This document shows, in pieces, positions 36,484 through 45,304 of a DNA stretch of 61,909 bases. The stretch is taken from positions 1 through 61,909 of the forward strand of contig JBAJNN010000011.1 in the NCBI GenBank assembly GCA_036881905.1. Direction: 5' to 3'. Each line of letters starts with the position of its first letter. Within the stretch, counting starts at the first letter, position 1. The notes under the pieces are model-generated. The model made no database searches, was not told the DNA's origin, and saw nothing but the letters and a program-made list of their open reading frames with translations. Origin of the DNA: JBAJNN01 sp036881905. GTDB lineage: Bacteria; Pseudomonadota; Alphaproteobacteria; Rhizobiales; Im1. Both the position numbers and the translations under genes were made by a program.

Positions 36484-38021
36484 TGCCCGAGACGTCGATG
36501 GCCATTGGTGACTGGCTCGTTATTCTGCCGGTGATTGTCCCGCTGTTCTTTGCCGCGCTAGCGGCGATGCTGCGCCAGCGTGTGCGCTGGCAAGCGCGGA
36601 TCGGCATTTTTGCCGCCGGCGCGCTCGTGATTGCGGCCATGGCCTTGTTTGTAAAAGTCTACCGTCACGGGCCGCTGGCCATGACGATGGGCAACTGGCC
36701 GCCCCCCTTCGGTATCAGTTTCACCGTCGATATGCTGGGGGCGCTGTTGTCGCTTTCAGGGTCGTCGATCGGATTTCTGGTGGCGATCTATGCGCTTGAC
36801 GACATTGACATCCGCCGCCAAGGCTTCGGCTTTTATCCGTTGTTTCTCATCATGATGGCCGGCGCTAACGGCACCTTTCTCACCGGCGATATTTTCAACC
36901 TTTATGTCTGGCTTGAGGTGCTGTTGATCTCGGCTTTCGGCTTGCTGGTTCTGGGGGGGGAGAAAATCCAGATTGATGGCGCGGTCAAGTATTCCTTTCT
37001 CAATCTGGTCGCTACGTCCTTGTTCTTGATCGCCACGGGTTTACTCTACGGGCTAACGGGAACGCTCAATTTCGCCGATCTGGCGATCAAAACGCCCGGC
37101 CACGCCTCCGACGATCTGCTGGTGGTGGTGGCGCTCATCTATTTCGTCGCGTTGGCGGTGAAGGCGGCGGTCTTCCCGCTGTTCTTCTGGCTTCCAGCGT
37201 CCTATCACACCCCGCGCTTCGCCGTCTCGGCGCTCTTCGCCGGGCTCCTGACCAAAGTGGCGGTCTATGCGATGTTTCGTCTCTTCACCGTGGTCTTCGC
37301 GCAAGGGCCTGAGGTGGTCTTTCAGCTCATGCCGCAAGCGGCCGCTGCAACCATGGTCATTGGGGCCGTCTGCGCGCTGGCGCAAAACGAACTTCGCCGG
37401 ATGCTGGGGTTTGTTGTGATCAGCGGTATCGGCGCCATGATGCTCGGTTTGGCGCTTGGATCGCGGGACGCCATGGCGGGGGGTATTTTCTATATCGTGC
37501 ATTCCATGATCGTCATGGTCGGGCTTTATCTTCTCGCCGGCGCCGTTATGCGCTTTACGGGAAGTGAACGTTACGCGGAGATTGGCGGTGTTTATGTCGC
37601 AAGCCCGCTTTTGGCCGCTTCCTTCCTCATACTGAGCCTAGCGGTTGCCGGTCTGCCGCCGTTTTCGGGCTTCTGGCCCAAAGCGATCCTGCTGCGTGAA
37701 AGTTTGAAACAGGGGCTGGTCTGGCCGGCGGTGGCGCTGCTGGCAAGCGGGTTTCTCGTCCTTGTCGCCATCGCCAGGGCCTGGCGATATATTTTCCTGC
37801 GCGCCGCACCGCAAGGCTCGACCGGTGACGTCGCCGCGGCGCATGAGGCCCGTTTTCCGCCTTTGAACGCCGCGATGATCTGGCCTATACTGATTCTCGC
37901 GGCGGCGGCGGTGGTAATCGGGCTGATACCAATGTCGATGATGCCATTTGCAGCGATTGCCAGTGACGGTCTGCTCGATCCTACCGGGTATATCGATGCG
38001 GTGTCGGGTGTGATGCCATGA
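36483..38021 (+). CDS. mrpD: Mrp Na+/H+ antiporter subunit D
   Basis: 512 residues homologous to NuoM/NuoN. Seen are LFLIMMAGANGTFLTGDIFNLYVWLEVLLISAFGLLVLGGE (conserved Glu), KAAVFPLFFWLPASYHTPRFAVSALFAGLLTKVAVYAMFR (conserved Lys and Pro), ISGIGAMMLGLALG, and VAGLPPFSGFWPKAILLRESL. It forms the second large channel subunit of the antiporter. Confidence 0.95.
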   Translation: MPETSMAIGDWLVILPVIVPLFFAALAAMLRQRVRWQARIGIFAAGALVIAAMALFVKVYRHGPLAMTMGNWPPPFGISFTVDMLGALLSLSGSSIGFLVAIYALDDIDIRRQGFGFYPLFLIMMAGANGTFLTGDIFNLYVWLEVLLISAFGLLVLGGEKIQIDGAVKYSFLNLVATSLFLIATGLLYGLTGTLNFADLAIKTPGHASDDLLVVVALIYFVALAVKAAVFPLFFWLPASYHTPRFAVSALFAGLLTKVAVYAMFRLFTVVFAQGPEVVFQLMPQAAAATMVIGAVCALAQNELRRMLGFVVISGIGAMMLGLALGSRDAMAGGIFYIVHSMIVMVGLYLLAGAVMRFTGSERYAEIGGVYVASPLLAASFLILSLAVAGLPPFSGFWPKAILLRESLKQGLVWPAVALLASGFLVLVAIARAWRYIFLRAAPQGSTGDVAAAHEARFPPLNAAMIWPILILAAAAVVIGLIPMSMMPFAAIASDGLLDPTGYIDAVSGVMP

Positions 38022-38494
38022 GCAATCTCTTCGTCACCAATATCATTTTGGCCATGGCCTGGTGCACGGTCACGGGACATTTCACCACCGTCAGTTTCGC
38101 ATTTGGTTTCGCGGTCGCGTCATGCGCGCTGTGGCTGGTTCGCGAACAATTCGCAACCTTAAACTATTTTCGTCGGTTTTATCTCACTCTCGGTCTGATC
38201 GGCCTGTTCCTCTATGAGTTGGCTCTGGCGTCGCTGCGGGTGGCGAGAATCGTGCTGACGCCTAAGCAAAATTTTAAAGCCGGTTTCATCGCCATCCCGC
38301 TGAGCTGCGCCAGTCGCGCCGAAATCGTCCTGTTGGCCAACCTTATCACCCTAACGCCCGGGACCTTGAGCGTCGATATATCGGACGATCGCTCAACCCT
38401 CTATGTTCATGCTCTCGATGTTGACGATGTCGATGTGTTTCGCGGCGATGTCGCTAAAGGCTTCGAGCGCAGGATCATGGAGGTGTTCCGATGA
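38018..38494 (+). CDS. mrpE: Mrp Na+/H+ antiporter subunit E
   Basis: 158 residues: an N-terminal membrane pair, then the MnhE soluble part SRAEIVLLANLITLTPGTLSVDISDDRSTLYVHALDVDD. It overlaps the mrpD stop and the mrpF start by four bases each. Confidence 0.92.
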   Translation: MSNLFVTNIILAMAWCTVTGHFTTVSFAFGFAVASCALWLVREQFATLNYFRRFYLTLGLIGLFLYELALASLRVARIVLTPKQNFKAGFIAIPLSCASRAEIVLLANLITLTPGTLSVDISDDRSTLYVHALDVDDVDVFRGDVAKGFERRIMEVFR

Positions 38495-38898
38495 GCTGGG
38501 CCGACAATTTCCTGAACGCTGCCATCATGATTGCCCTAGCGGCGATTATCATATCCCTCGGTCTTATCGTCATAAGGCTGATCCGCGGGCCAACCCTGCC
38601 GGATCGCATCTTGTCTCTCGATATGCTGGTGACTGTTGCGGTTGGGTTTATTACTGTAATCGCGATCCATAGTCAGCAACGCAGCTATATCGATGTGGCG
38701 ATCTCGCTTGGTCTGGTTGGGTTGTTGGCAACAATTGCCTTTGCGCGCTATGTCATCTATCGTGGTTTGCAAAATGAGGAGGCCGATGAAGGAAAAGAAC
38801 AGGAACCGGAGGCTGAGACCGTCGATAGCGGAAAAAGATCGGATGTCGGCGAAAATTCCGAGTCTCAAACCCCAAGCTCGAATCAACGCTGGCTTTAA
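38491..38898 (+). CDS. mrpF: Mrp Na+/H+ antiporter subunit F, with extended tail
   Basis: Three membrane helices in the first ~95 residues with LIRGPTLPDRILSLDMLVTVAVGFITV and SYIDVAISLGLVGLLATIAFARYV, the MnhF signature. MrpF is usually about 90 residues. Here a highly charged tail of ~40 residues (EADEGKEQEPEAETVDSGKRS) follows. The tail is cytoplasmic by prediction and of unknown use. Confidence 0.9.
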   Translation: MSWADNFLNAAIMIALAAIIISLGLIVIRLIRGPTLPDRILSLDMLVTVAVGFITVIAIHSQQRSYIDVAISLGLVGLLATIAFARYVIYRGLQNEEADEGKEQEPEAETVDSGKRSDVGENSESQTPSSNQRWL

Positions 38899-38969
38899 GC
38901 CAATTGACGGTTTAAAGGTGGTTTGTTGTATGGGATAGGCTGATTTGAAAACTGGAAAGGCAAGGTGTC

Positions 38970-39338
38970 ATGGCGGCATTGGCGACCGGGTGTCTCCTTT
39001 TGATTGGAGCGTTGTTTTGTCTGACCGCGGCGATCGGCCTTGTTCGGCTGCCGGATTTATATTCACGAATGCATGCGGCCACCAAGGCGGGCACTTTAGG
39101 GGTAGGCCTGCCCTTTCTCGCCGCCATCGTTCATTTCGGCGAATTGGAAGTCGCCACAAGGGCCCTGGCCGGCATTGTGTTTTTCATACTAACCGCGCCG
39201 GTCAGCGCCCATGTCCTCGCCCGCGCGGCGTATTTCGCCGGTGTCGCCCCATGGCGGGAAACGCGGATCGATCAACTCGCCGGGCGCTACAGAACGGGGT
39301 TGCGCCGATTGGATGGTTTTCCTTTCAAGGATCAATAA
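38970..39338 (+). CDS. mrpG: Mrp Na+/H+ antiporter subunit G
   Basis: 122 residues with GALFCLTAAIGLVRLPDLYSRMHAATKAGTLGVGLPFLAAIV, the MnhG signature, and the membrane segment ALAGIVFFILTAPVSAHVLARAAY. It closes the operon, 71 bp after mrpF. The final bases overlap the end of convergent lolD by 14 bp, so no separate terminator exists between them. Confidence 0.92.
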   Translation: MAALATGCLLLIGALFCLTAAIGLVRLPDLYSRMHAATKAGTLGVGLPFLAAIVHFGELEVATRALAGIVFFILTAPVSAHVLARAAYFAGVAPWRETRIDQLAGRYRTGLRRLDGFPFKDQ

Positions 39339-40107
39339 GGCGGTTCGGGATCTCCTCCCGGTGAGGAGCGGGTCTTGAGGGAGATGTCTCGATTCGACCG
39401 GATTCTTCTCTGCGATCCATAGTCTCGACAAGCCTGCCATTGTCGATTCTCACGATCCGATCCATATTTTGCGCCAGCTGCACATTATGGGTAGCGATCA
39501 GGGCACAGAGGCCCTCGCCGCGGATCAGAGACAACAGGGTAGCGTGAACATGGGACGCGGTATCAGGGTCGAGGCTGCCTGTCGGCTCGTCGGCCAGGAG
39601 AAGGCGCGGTCGGTTGGCGAGCGCGCGCGCAACGGCGACGCGCTGGCGCTCGCCGCCGGAAAGCTGCGAGGGGTAGTGAGCGGCGCGCGAGCGCAATCCC
39701 ATCCGCTCAAGCAACTCCCAAGCTCGCTTCCTGCCGCTCCGTCGGCCATGAGCGGCAATGAGCGACGGCAGAACGATATTTTCAAGCGCGGTGAGTTCGG
39801 GCAAAAGGTGATGGAACTGGTAAACGAAGCCTATATTGAGCCGCCGCATCAATGTGCGGTGCAGATCGCTGGCTCCGGTCATGGTCTCGGGCCCGATTTG
39901 GACCGACCCCGAATTGGCGTTTTCGAGCAGTCCGGCGATATGGAGCAAGGTGGATTTGCCCGATCCCGACGGTCCGACCAGTGCTGCGATTTCACCGGAG
40001 CAAAGGCGCAGATCGGCATTTTTGAGCACCTCAACCTTTGAAGCCCCTTGCCCGAAATGGCGCGAAATACCCTTCAGGACCAACACCGGCGCAGCGTGTT
40101 CATGCAT
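39325..40107 (-). CDS. lolD: Lipoprotein-releasing ABC transporter ATPase LolD
   Basis: 260 residues with Walker A GPSGSGKST, signature LSGGERQR, Walker B RLLLADEPTGSLD and the switch His in ATHN. LolD powers release of outer-membrane lipoproteins from the inner membrane to LolA. It starts eight bases inside the lolC/E stop region. The ~35-residue C-terminal tail (MDRREESGRIETSPSRPAPHREE) is longer than usual and runs under the mrpG end. Confidence 0.92.
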   Translation of the reverse strand: MHEHAAPVLVLKGISRHFGQGASKVEVLKNADLRLCSGEIAALVGPSGSGKSTLLHIAGLLENANSGSVQIGPETMTGASDLHRTLMRRLNIGFVYQFHHLLPELTALENIVLPSLIAAHGRRSGRKRAWELLERMGLRSRAAHYPSQLSGGERQRVAVARALANRPRLLLADEPTGSLDPDTASHVHATLLSLIRGEGLCALIATHNVQLAQNMDRIVRIDNGRLVETMDRREESGRIETSPSRPAPHREEIPNRLIDP

Positions 40108-41410
40108 GACGAAGGGCCTCCGCCGGATCGAGACGCGCCGCGCGCCAGGCGGGGTAAAATGTCGAAAGCAGGCTTAGAATAATCGACATGGCCACGATGA
40201 TCGCAGTCTCGCCATGATCCATATCGGCGGGCAAATGGCTTAAATAATAGATTTCCGGGGAAAACAGCTCACTGTTCGTGGCGGTGGCGATGAAGCTTTG
40301 GATCGCCTCTATATGATTGCAAAACACCACGCCCAAGAGCAGGCCGGCCAACGTGCCGACAATGCCTATGGTCGCACCGGCGATGAGGAAAATGCGCATG
40401 ATGGTGCTGCGGGTTGCGCCCATGGAGCGCAATATCGCAATGTCGACGGTTTTATCCTTCACCATTATGATGAGGCCGGACACGATATTGAGCGCCGCAA
40501 TCAGAATAATCAGCGTCAGGATCAGGAACATTACATTGCGCTCCACATTCAACGCATTGAAAAACGTCGCATTGGCATCAACCCATGAGACCAGCCGGAC
40601 GGCGGGGCTCGCCGCTTTTTTCAAAGCGTCTTCATAGTCGGCGATTCGGTCCGGGTCCTTAACCATGATTTCGATTGCGGAAGCGCCCTTACGGGCAAAA
40701 TAAGCTTTCGCCAGGGCAAAGGGCATGAAGATCATGGTCTGATCATACTGCGACATGCCGGAGTCGAAAATAGCGCTGACCGGAAAACTCCGCATGCGCG
40801 GAGCGACGCCGAAGGGCGTGACCGGCCCCTCGGGCGAAATGAGGCTTATGCTGTCGCCGGGATGGATATTGTGGTCCTGTGCCAGCCGAAACCCGACGAT
40901 CACGCCGTTGGAATGATCAAAGCCTTTAAGGGAGCCCCGCAAACAATTATTGACAATGCCTTGGATTTTCGGCAAATCCCGCGATCTTACTCCACGTACC
41001 AGCGCGCCGGTGGTGGCATTGGCGGAAACGACCATAACCTGTCCCTCGATATAAGGGATGACGGCGTTAACGCCGGCGACGGTTTTCACGCGATCAGCCA
41101 TTGCAGCGTAATTCTCAATCGGGTCGGACGCACCGTAAAGGGTGAAATGACCATCAAACCCAAGGATTTTGTCCATAAGCTCACCACGAAACCCGTTCAT
41201 TACCGCCATCACGATAATGAGCGTCGCCACGCCGGTCATGATGCCGAGAAAGGAAAATCCGGCAATAATCGAGATAATCCCCTCGCGCCGCTGCGCCCGC
41301 AGGTAACGCAAGGCAATCATCCATTCAAATCGACAAAACGGCCTGCTCGCCCGCAGTGTTGTTGCTGGTAGCGCCACAGTTTGCGGCGGCGTGTTTGCAG
41401 GCTGCGTCAT
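40100..41410 (-). CDS. lolC: Lipoprotein-releasing ABC transporter permease LolC/LolE
   Basis: 436 residues with the MacB/FtsX-like layout: a first membrane helix (ISIIAGFSFLGIMTGVATLIIVMAVMNGFRGELMDKILG), a large periplasmic domain, and three C-terminal helices (VMFLILTLIILIAALNIVSGLIIMVKDKTVDIAILRSMGA...). IAILRSMGAT is the coupling segment that contacts LolD. Alphaproteobacteria often have one LolC/E gene forming a homodimer, as here. Its start overlaps the proS stop (ATGA). Confidence 0.92.
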   Translation of the reverse strand: MTQPANTPPQTVALPATTLRASRPFCRFEWMIALRYLRAQRREGIISIIAGFSFLGIMTGVATLIIVMAVMNGFRGELMDKILGFDGHFTLYGASDPIENYAAMADRVKTVAGVNAVIPYIEGQVMVVSANATTGALVRGVRSRDLPKIQGIVNNCLRGSLKGFDHSNGVIVGFRLAQDHNIHPGDSISLISPEGPVTPFGVAPRMRSFPVSAIFDSGMSQYDQTMIFMPFALAKAYFARKGASAIEIMVKDPDRIADYEDALKKAASPAVRLVSWVDANATFFNALNVERNVMFLILTLIILIAALNIVSGLIIMVKDKTVDIAILRSMGATRSTIMRIFLIAGATIGIVGTLAGLLLGVVFCNHIEAIQSFIATATNSELFSPEIYYLSHLPADMDHGETAIIVAMSIILSLLSTFYPAWRAARLDPAEALRHA

Positions 41411-42753
41411 GGGGTTCGAGCTTTGTGAAGAGCTGTCAGCCGCGCCATGGCGGCGGCGGGCGACACGGTTTCACGCCAGCCGGTCTCACGACTTTTGATT
41501 TCCACCCCCCCCTCGGCGAGACCGCGCGGACTTACGATAAGTTGAAAAGGCAAGCCGATCAGATCCATGGTGGAAAATTTCGCGCCCGCACGGTCTTCCG
41601 TATCGTCATAGAGGACTGCAACACGTTGCGCCTCAAGCTGCCGGTAGAGTTCCTCGCAAGTGTTATCCACGGTTTCCTCACCCGGTTTGAGATTGATAAG
41701 ACCGACGACGAAAGGGGCCACGGATGGCGGCCATACAATACCTTTCTCATCGTGGTTGGCCTCGATAATGGCGCCGACAAGGCGCGAAATGCCGATTCCG
41801 TAAGAGCCGGAATGGATCATGATCGGCTCGCCATTCGGTCCCTGAATGCTGCACCCCAGCGGTTTGGAATATTTGGTCTCGAAGAAGAAAAGTTGACCGA
41901 CCTCAATCCCGCGGCTTTCAATTTGCCTTGCTCGTGGCACATGCGCCTTGAACCGCTCGGCGTCATGCACCTCTTCGGTGGCGGCGTAAGGCGCGGTGAA
42001 GGCCGCGACTTCCTGATCCAGGGCGGCAATATCGTCATGGTCGATATCGCCAAGCGCCCAATCGGTATCGAGATAGGTCCGATCGAAAAACCCCCTGCTC
42101 TCGCCGGTTTGGGCCAGAATCAAAAATTCATGGCTCATGGTGCCGCCGATGGGGCCGGTCTCGGCGCGCATCGCGATGGCCGTCAGCCCCATGCGTTTAT
42201 AGCTGCGCAGATGGGCCAGAAACATCTTGTTATAGGCATGGTGCCCGGCTTGCGCCGACAGATCGAAGGAATAGGCGTCCTTCATGAGGAATTCGCGCCC
42301 GCGCATCACCCCGAATCGCGGGCGAATTTCATCGCGGAATTTCCACTGTATCTGATAGAGAATACACGGTAAAGTCCTGTAGGATTGCATATTGGCACGC
42401 ACGATGTTGGTGATCATTTCCTCATTGGTCGGGCCATAGAGCATGGACCGGTCATGGCGATCGCGGATACGCAGCATCTCCTCTCCGTAATCGTCGTAGC
42501 GGCCAGATTTCCGCCATAATTCGGCGGGCTGAAGCGTCGGCATGAGCATCTCGATAGCGCCGATGCGATTTTGTTCCTCGCGTACAATCGCGGCAATCTT
42601 GCGCAGCACCCGCAGGCCAAGCGGCAACCATGAATAGATGCCGGCACTTTCCTGACGAATCATGCCGGCGCGCAGCATCAATCTGTGCGAGACGGACTCG
42701 GCTTCTCTGGGATCGTCGCGCATGATGGGCAGGAAATATTCGCTGACACGCAT
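41407..42753 (-). CDS. proS: Prolyl-tRNA synthetase, short alphaproteobacterial form
   Basis: 448 residues, class II. Motif 1 lies around AGMIRQESAGIYSWLPLGLRVLRKI, motif 2 in IQWKFRDEIRPRFGVMRGREFLMKDAYSFD, and motif 3 in SYGIGISRLVGAIIEANHDEKGIVWP. The editing (YbaK-like) insertion of the long bacterial form is missing, which is normal for this lineage. I choose ATG 42753 because RVSEYFLPIMRDDPREAESVSHRLMLRAGMI is the family start. The frame is open to 42975 without homology. Heads a proS-lolC-lolD operon. Confidence 0.94.
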   Translation of the reverse strand: MRVSEYFLPIMRDDPREAESVSHRLMLRAGMIRQESAGIYSWLPLGLRVLRKIAAIVREEQNRIGAIEMLMPTLQPAELWRKSGRYDDYGEEMLRIRDRHDRSMLYGPTNEEMITNIVRANMQSYRTLPCILYQIQWKFRDEIRPRFGVMRGREFLMKDAYSFDLSAQAGHHAYNKMFLAHLRSYKRMGLTAIAMRAETGPIGGTMSHEFLILAQTGESRGFFDRTYLDTDWALGDIDHDDIAALDQEVAAFTAPYAATEEVHDAERFKAHVPRARQIESRGIEVGQLFFFETKYSKPLGCSIQGPNGEPIMIHSGSYGIGISRLVGAIIEANHDEKGIVWPPSVAPFVVGLINLKPGEETVDNTCEELYRQLEAQRVAVLYDDTEDRAGAKFSTMDLIGLPFQLIVSPRGLAEGGVEIKSRETGWRETVSPAAAMARLTALHKARTP

Positions 42754-43444
42754 GAACAGGCAAACTCCACTGGCGCGCTTGAGGTCACGGGAACGCAAAA
42801 AGGCCGGGCCGACGGGCTTCAAGGCCAACCCTGGCGACCTGCGATACCATGCTTTTAAGTGATTTGTGAGCGTAAGACAAACAGGTTTGCGCGCATCTCG
42901 GCTCTTCTCCCTCAATAGGGAATTATCGCGCAATTGCGGTTGGCTTTTCGTGTTCGGTCCGCTCAGGAAAGGCACTTCAAAAACCGTGTGTCTCGCAAAA
43001 ATTATAACATATTAAGGCTCTTTGATTTTACAGATCGAAACTCCCCGCATCCTGTCCCTTGCGCCGTACCGCCGTCAAAAAAACTGTGGACAAAATCGAA
43101 TGTGTTAAATTACTATGCAGACGCTGCAGCATAATATTATTGTTTTAGGTTGTGTTTCTCAAGAAGCCTAAGTTTAGGAGAGGATCAGGTTTAGGGGGTT
43201 ACCCTCTAAAGGTCCCCTAAATATTGAGGATAACAAGGTCTTAAGCACTTTTGCCGATCGAGTTGCACACCGCGTTGCAGCGGGTGCAGTTCATTCCTGC
43301 ATCTGCCGGGCACGCTGATTTTAACCTTTTCCGTGCAAGATATGGCCCGGAGCAATGGGCCCGACTTCGGGGCTACCTTTGGCTTAAGAGTGGAGCTATC
43401 AACGGGATGCAGACTCGCCGACACAACACGAGGAGGTGGGCGCC
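42754..43444. other. Long divergent intergenic region between proS and map
   Basis: No gene is seen in these 690 bases. The centre (about 43000-43230) is A/T-rich and likely holds promoters for both directions. It contains a set of TTTAGG/CCTAAA inverted repeats described separately, and AGGAGG at 43431-43436 is the map ribosome site. Confidence 0.5.
43167..43221 (+). promoter_or_regulatory. Competing TTTAGG hairpins upstream of map
   Basis: CCTAA-GT-TTAGG (43167-43178) is followed by TTTAGGGGG (43190-43198). That segment can pair either with CCCTCTAAA (43202-43210, one mismatch) or with CCCCTAAA (43214-43221, perfect over 8). The two pairings exclude each other, like an attenuator or switch. 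There is no T-run and no known riboswitch core, so the role is open. Confidence 0.35.
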
Positions 43445-44248
43445 ATGACCTGCTATGTCGATGCGCAACAGGTTCCTTTGAGCAATACGGGCGCGATAAA
43501 ACTTTACGATAGGCAGACCTTTGATGCGATGCACGAAGCGGGCAGGCTTTGCGCTAAGGCTCTTGACATGCTTGGCGATCATGTGGGACCGGGCGTTTCG
43601 ACCGCCGAGCTCGACCGGTTGGTCCTTACCTTTGCGATGGATAACAAGGCTGTTCCCGCGCCTCTGAATTACCGTGGTTATCCGGCCTCCATATGTACCT
43701 CGATCAATCACGTGGTGTGTCACGGTATCCCGGGCGAGCGTCTGCTTAAGAGTGGCGATATTGTCAATATTGACGTGACCCTGATTGTGGATGGCTGGCA
43801 TGGCGATTCGAGTCGAATGTATCCGGTCGGTGAAATCTCGCGCAAGGCGCAGCGGCTCATCGACGTAACGCATGAATGCCTGGTCAGGGGCATCGCGGCG
43901 GCGCGCCCGGGGGCGCGAACCGGAGATATCGGGCACGCTATCCAGAGTTATGCCGAAGAAGAGCGATGCAGTGTCGTGCGTGATTTTTGCGGCCACGGCC
44001 TCGGCCGTCTTTTTCATGACGCCCCCAATATTCTCCATTACGGCCGGGCGGGAGAGGGAATCATTCTCAAACCCGGCATGATGTTTACGATCGAACCGAT
44101 GATCAATCTGGGTCGCCCCCATGTGAAGCTTCTTGGCGATGGCTGGACGGCGGTGACCCGCGATCGTTCGCTCTCGGCGCAGTTCGAGCACTCTGTGGGC
44201 GTTAGCGAAACCGGGTGCGAGGTCTTCACATATTCGCTCAAGGGGTGA
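43445..44248 (+). CDS. map: Methionine aminopeptidase, type I
   Basis: 267 residues. It removes the initiator Met from nascent proteins. Metal ligands are visible: Asp in VNIDVTLIVDGWHGDSSRMY (two Asp), His in FCGHGLGRLFHDAPNILHYG, Glu in MMFTIEPMIN and Glu in QFEHSVGVSE. CHGIP carries the substrate His. ATG 43445 has AGGAGG eight bases upstream; a GTG at 43436 lies too close to it. radC follows after 32 bp. Confidence 0.94.
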   Translation: MTCYVDAQQVPLSNTGAIKLYDRQTFDAMHEAGRLCAKALDMLGDHVGPGVSTAELDRLVLTFAMDNKAVPAPLNYRGYPASICTSINHVVCHGIPGERLLKSGDIVNIDVTLIVDGWHGDSSRMYPVGEISRKAQRLIDVTHECLVRGIAAARPGARTGDIGHAIQSYAEEERCSVVRDFCGHGLGRLFHDAPNILHYGRAGEGIILKPGMMFTIEPMINLGRPHVKLLGDGWTAVTRDRSLSAQFEHSVGVSETGCEVFTYSLKG

Positions 44249-44280
44249 TAGAACTCGTCTCTTGATATTACAAATCAGGC

Positions 44281-44979
44281 ATGAGGTCCTTCTTGGCAAC
44301 AGATGAACAGCCGCATTACGCGGGCCATCGTGAGCGACTCCGCGAGCGCTTTCGCAAAAGTGGCGCGGACAGTCTCAACGATTACGAGCTTCTTGAGATG
44401 GTGATGTTTCGCGCCCTGCCCAGACGGGATATAAAGCCTCTTGCCAAGGCCCTTATCAATCATTTCGGAACCTTTGCCGAGGTGATTTCCGCACCGCCGG
44501 AACGCCTTAAGGAGGTCAAGGGCATTGGCGAGACTGTCGTAACCGAGATCAAACTCGTTCAGGCGGCGGCCTTGCGACTTGCCGGCAGTGCGCTTCATGG
44601 CCGTGACCTCCTCGATTCGTGGTCCGCGGTCCTTGAATATTGTCATGCCAGGCTAGCCTATGAAAGCAGGGAACAGGTGAGGGTCTTGTTTCTCGACCGT
44701 AAGAATCGATTGATTTCCGATGAGGAACAACAACGTGGCACCGTCGACCACACGCCCATTTACCCCCGTGAGGTTGTCAGGAGGGCCTTGGTTCTCGCCG
44801 CCTCCGCCATTATTCTGGTTCATAACCATCCAAGTGGCGATCCGACGCCATCGCGAGCCGATATCGATATGACCCGCCGTATCGTCGAAGGCGCCGAAAA
44901 ACTCGGGATTTCGGTCCATGATCATATTATTATTGGGCGCGAGGGGCATGCTAGTCTGAAAGGGTTGGGATTAATTTAG
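44281..44979 (+). CDS. radC: RadC-family JAB-domain protein
   Basis: 232 residues: an N-terminal helix-hairpin-helix-like part (DYELLEMVMFRALPRRDIKPLAKALINHFG...VKGIGETVVTEIK) and a C-terminal JAB/MPN domain with VLFLDRKNRLISDEEQQRGTVDHTPIYPREVVRRAL and the HNHPSGDPTPSRADIDMT metal motif. The metal ligands are intact; the cellular role is still unclear despite the name. The TAG stop uses bases from the end of the inverted-repeat element that begins at 44978, so the original C-terminus may have differed slightly. Confidence 0.9.
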   Translation: MRSFLATDEQPHYAGHRERLRERFRKSGADSLNDYELLEMVMFRALPRRDIKPLAKALINHFGTFAEVISAPPERLKEVKGIGETVVTEIKLVQAAALRLAGSALHGRDLLDSWSAVLEYCHARLAYESREQVRVLFLDRKNRLISDEEQQRGTVDHTPIYPREVVRRALVLAASAIILVHNHPSGDPTPSRADIDMTRRIVEGAEKLGISVHDHIIIGREGHASLKGLGLI

Positions 44980-45250
44980 GGCCTGTCAACGTTCAAGGTC
45001 AAGGCACGGCGCGGGACGAATTTTGCACCTGAGCAGGACAAGACCTCGTTACTGCGTTACACTCCAGCAAAGAGGACTTTGATGCGATTTCAAGGGGAAA
45101 AATCCGCCGCGTCTAACAAGGATATGGCAAAAATTGCCCATTTTGGCGTCGTGAAAGTTTGAAAGGGCAAGCCCTTCCTGCACTTTTCATCCTGAAATTC
45201 TTGCGATTTTTGCTCATACCGTGCTCCAATCTTGAACGTTGACAGACCCT
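44978..45250. mobile_element. 273-bp inverted-repeat element between radC and dnaE
   Basis: The left end AGGGCCTGTCAACGTTCAAG and the right end, read on the other strand, AGGGTCTGTCAACGTTCAAG differ at one of 20 positions. Similarity continues to GCACGG about 30 bases in. The interior has no transposase and no clear gene. I see no obvious target duplication. It is unrelated to the 150-bp family and may be a MITE of another IS. It ends 55 bp before the dnaE start. Confidence 0.75.
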
Positions 45251-45304
45251 GAGATATGGGACCATGTAAGAAGATGCACCCTGGTCCCCGCAACGGCATT
45301 GCCC

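Noticed and set aside
39469..40041. Plus-strand frame over lolD
   Set aside because: It is antisense to a clear ABC ATPase with all motifs, and its own product has no recognisable features.
41356..42372. Long plus-strand frame over proS
   Set aside because: It is a shadow of proS produced by high GC; no start signal or family match.
45239..45304. Upstream start for DnaE
   Set aside because: The extra 22 residues come from the end of the inverted-repeat element and lack homology; ATG 45305 gives the standard PHP start.
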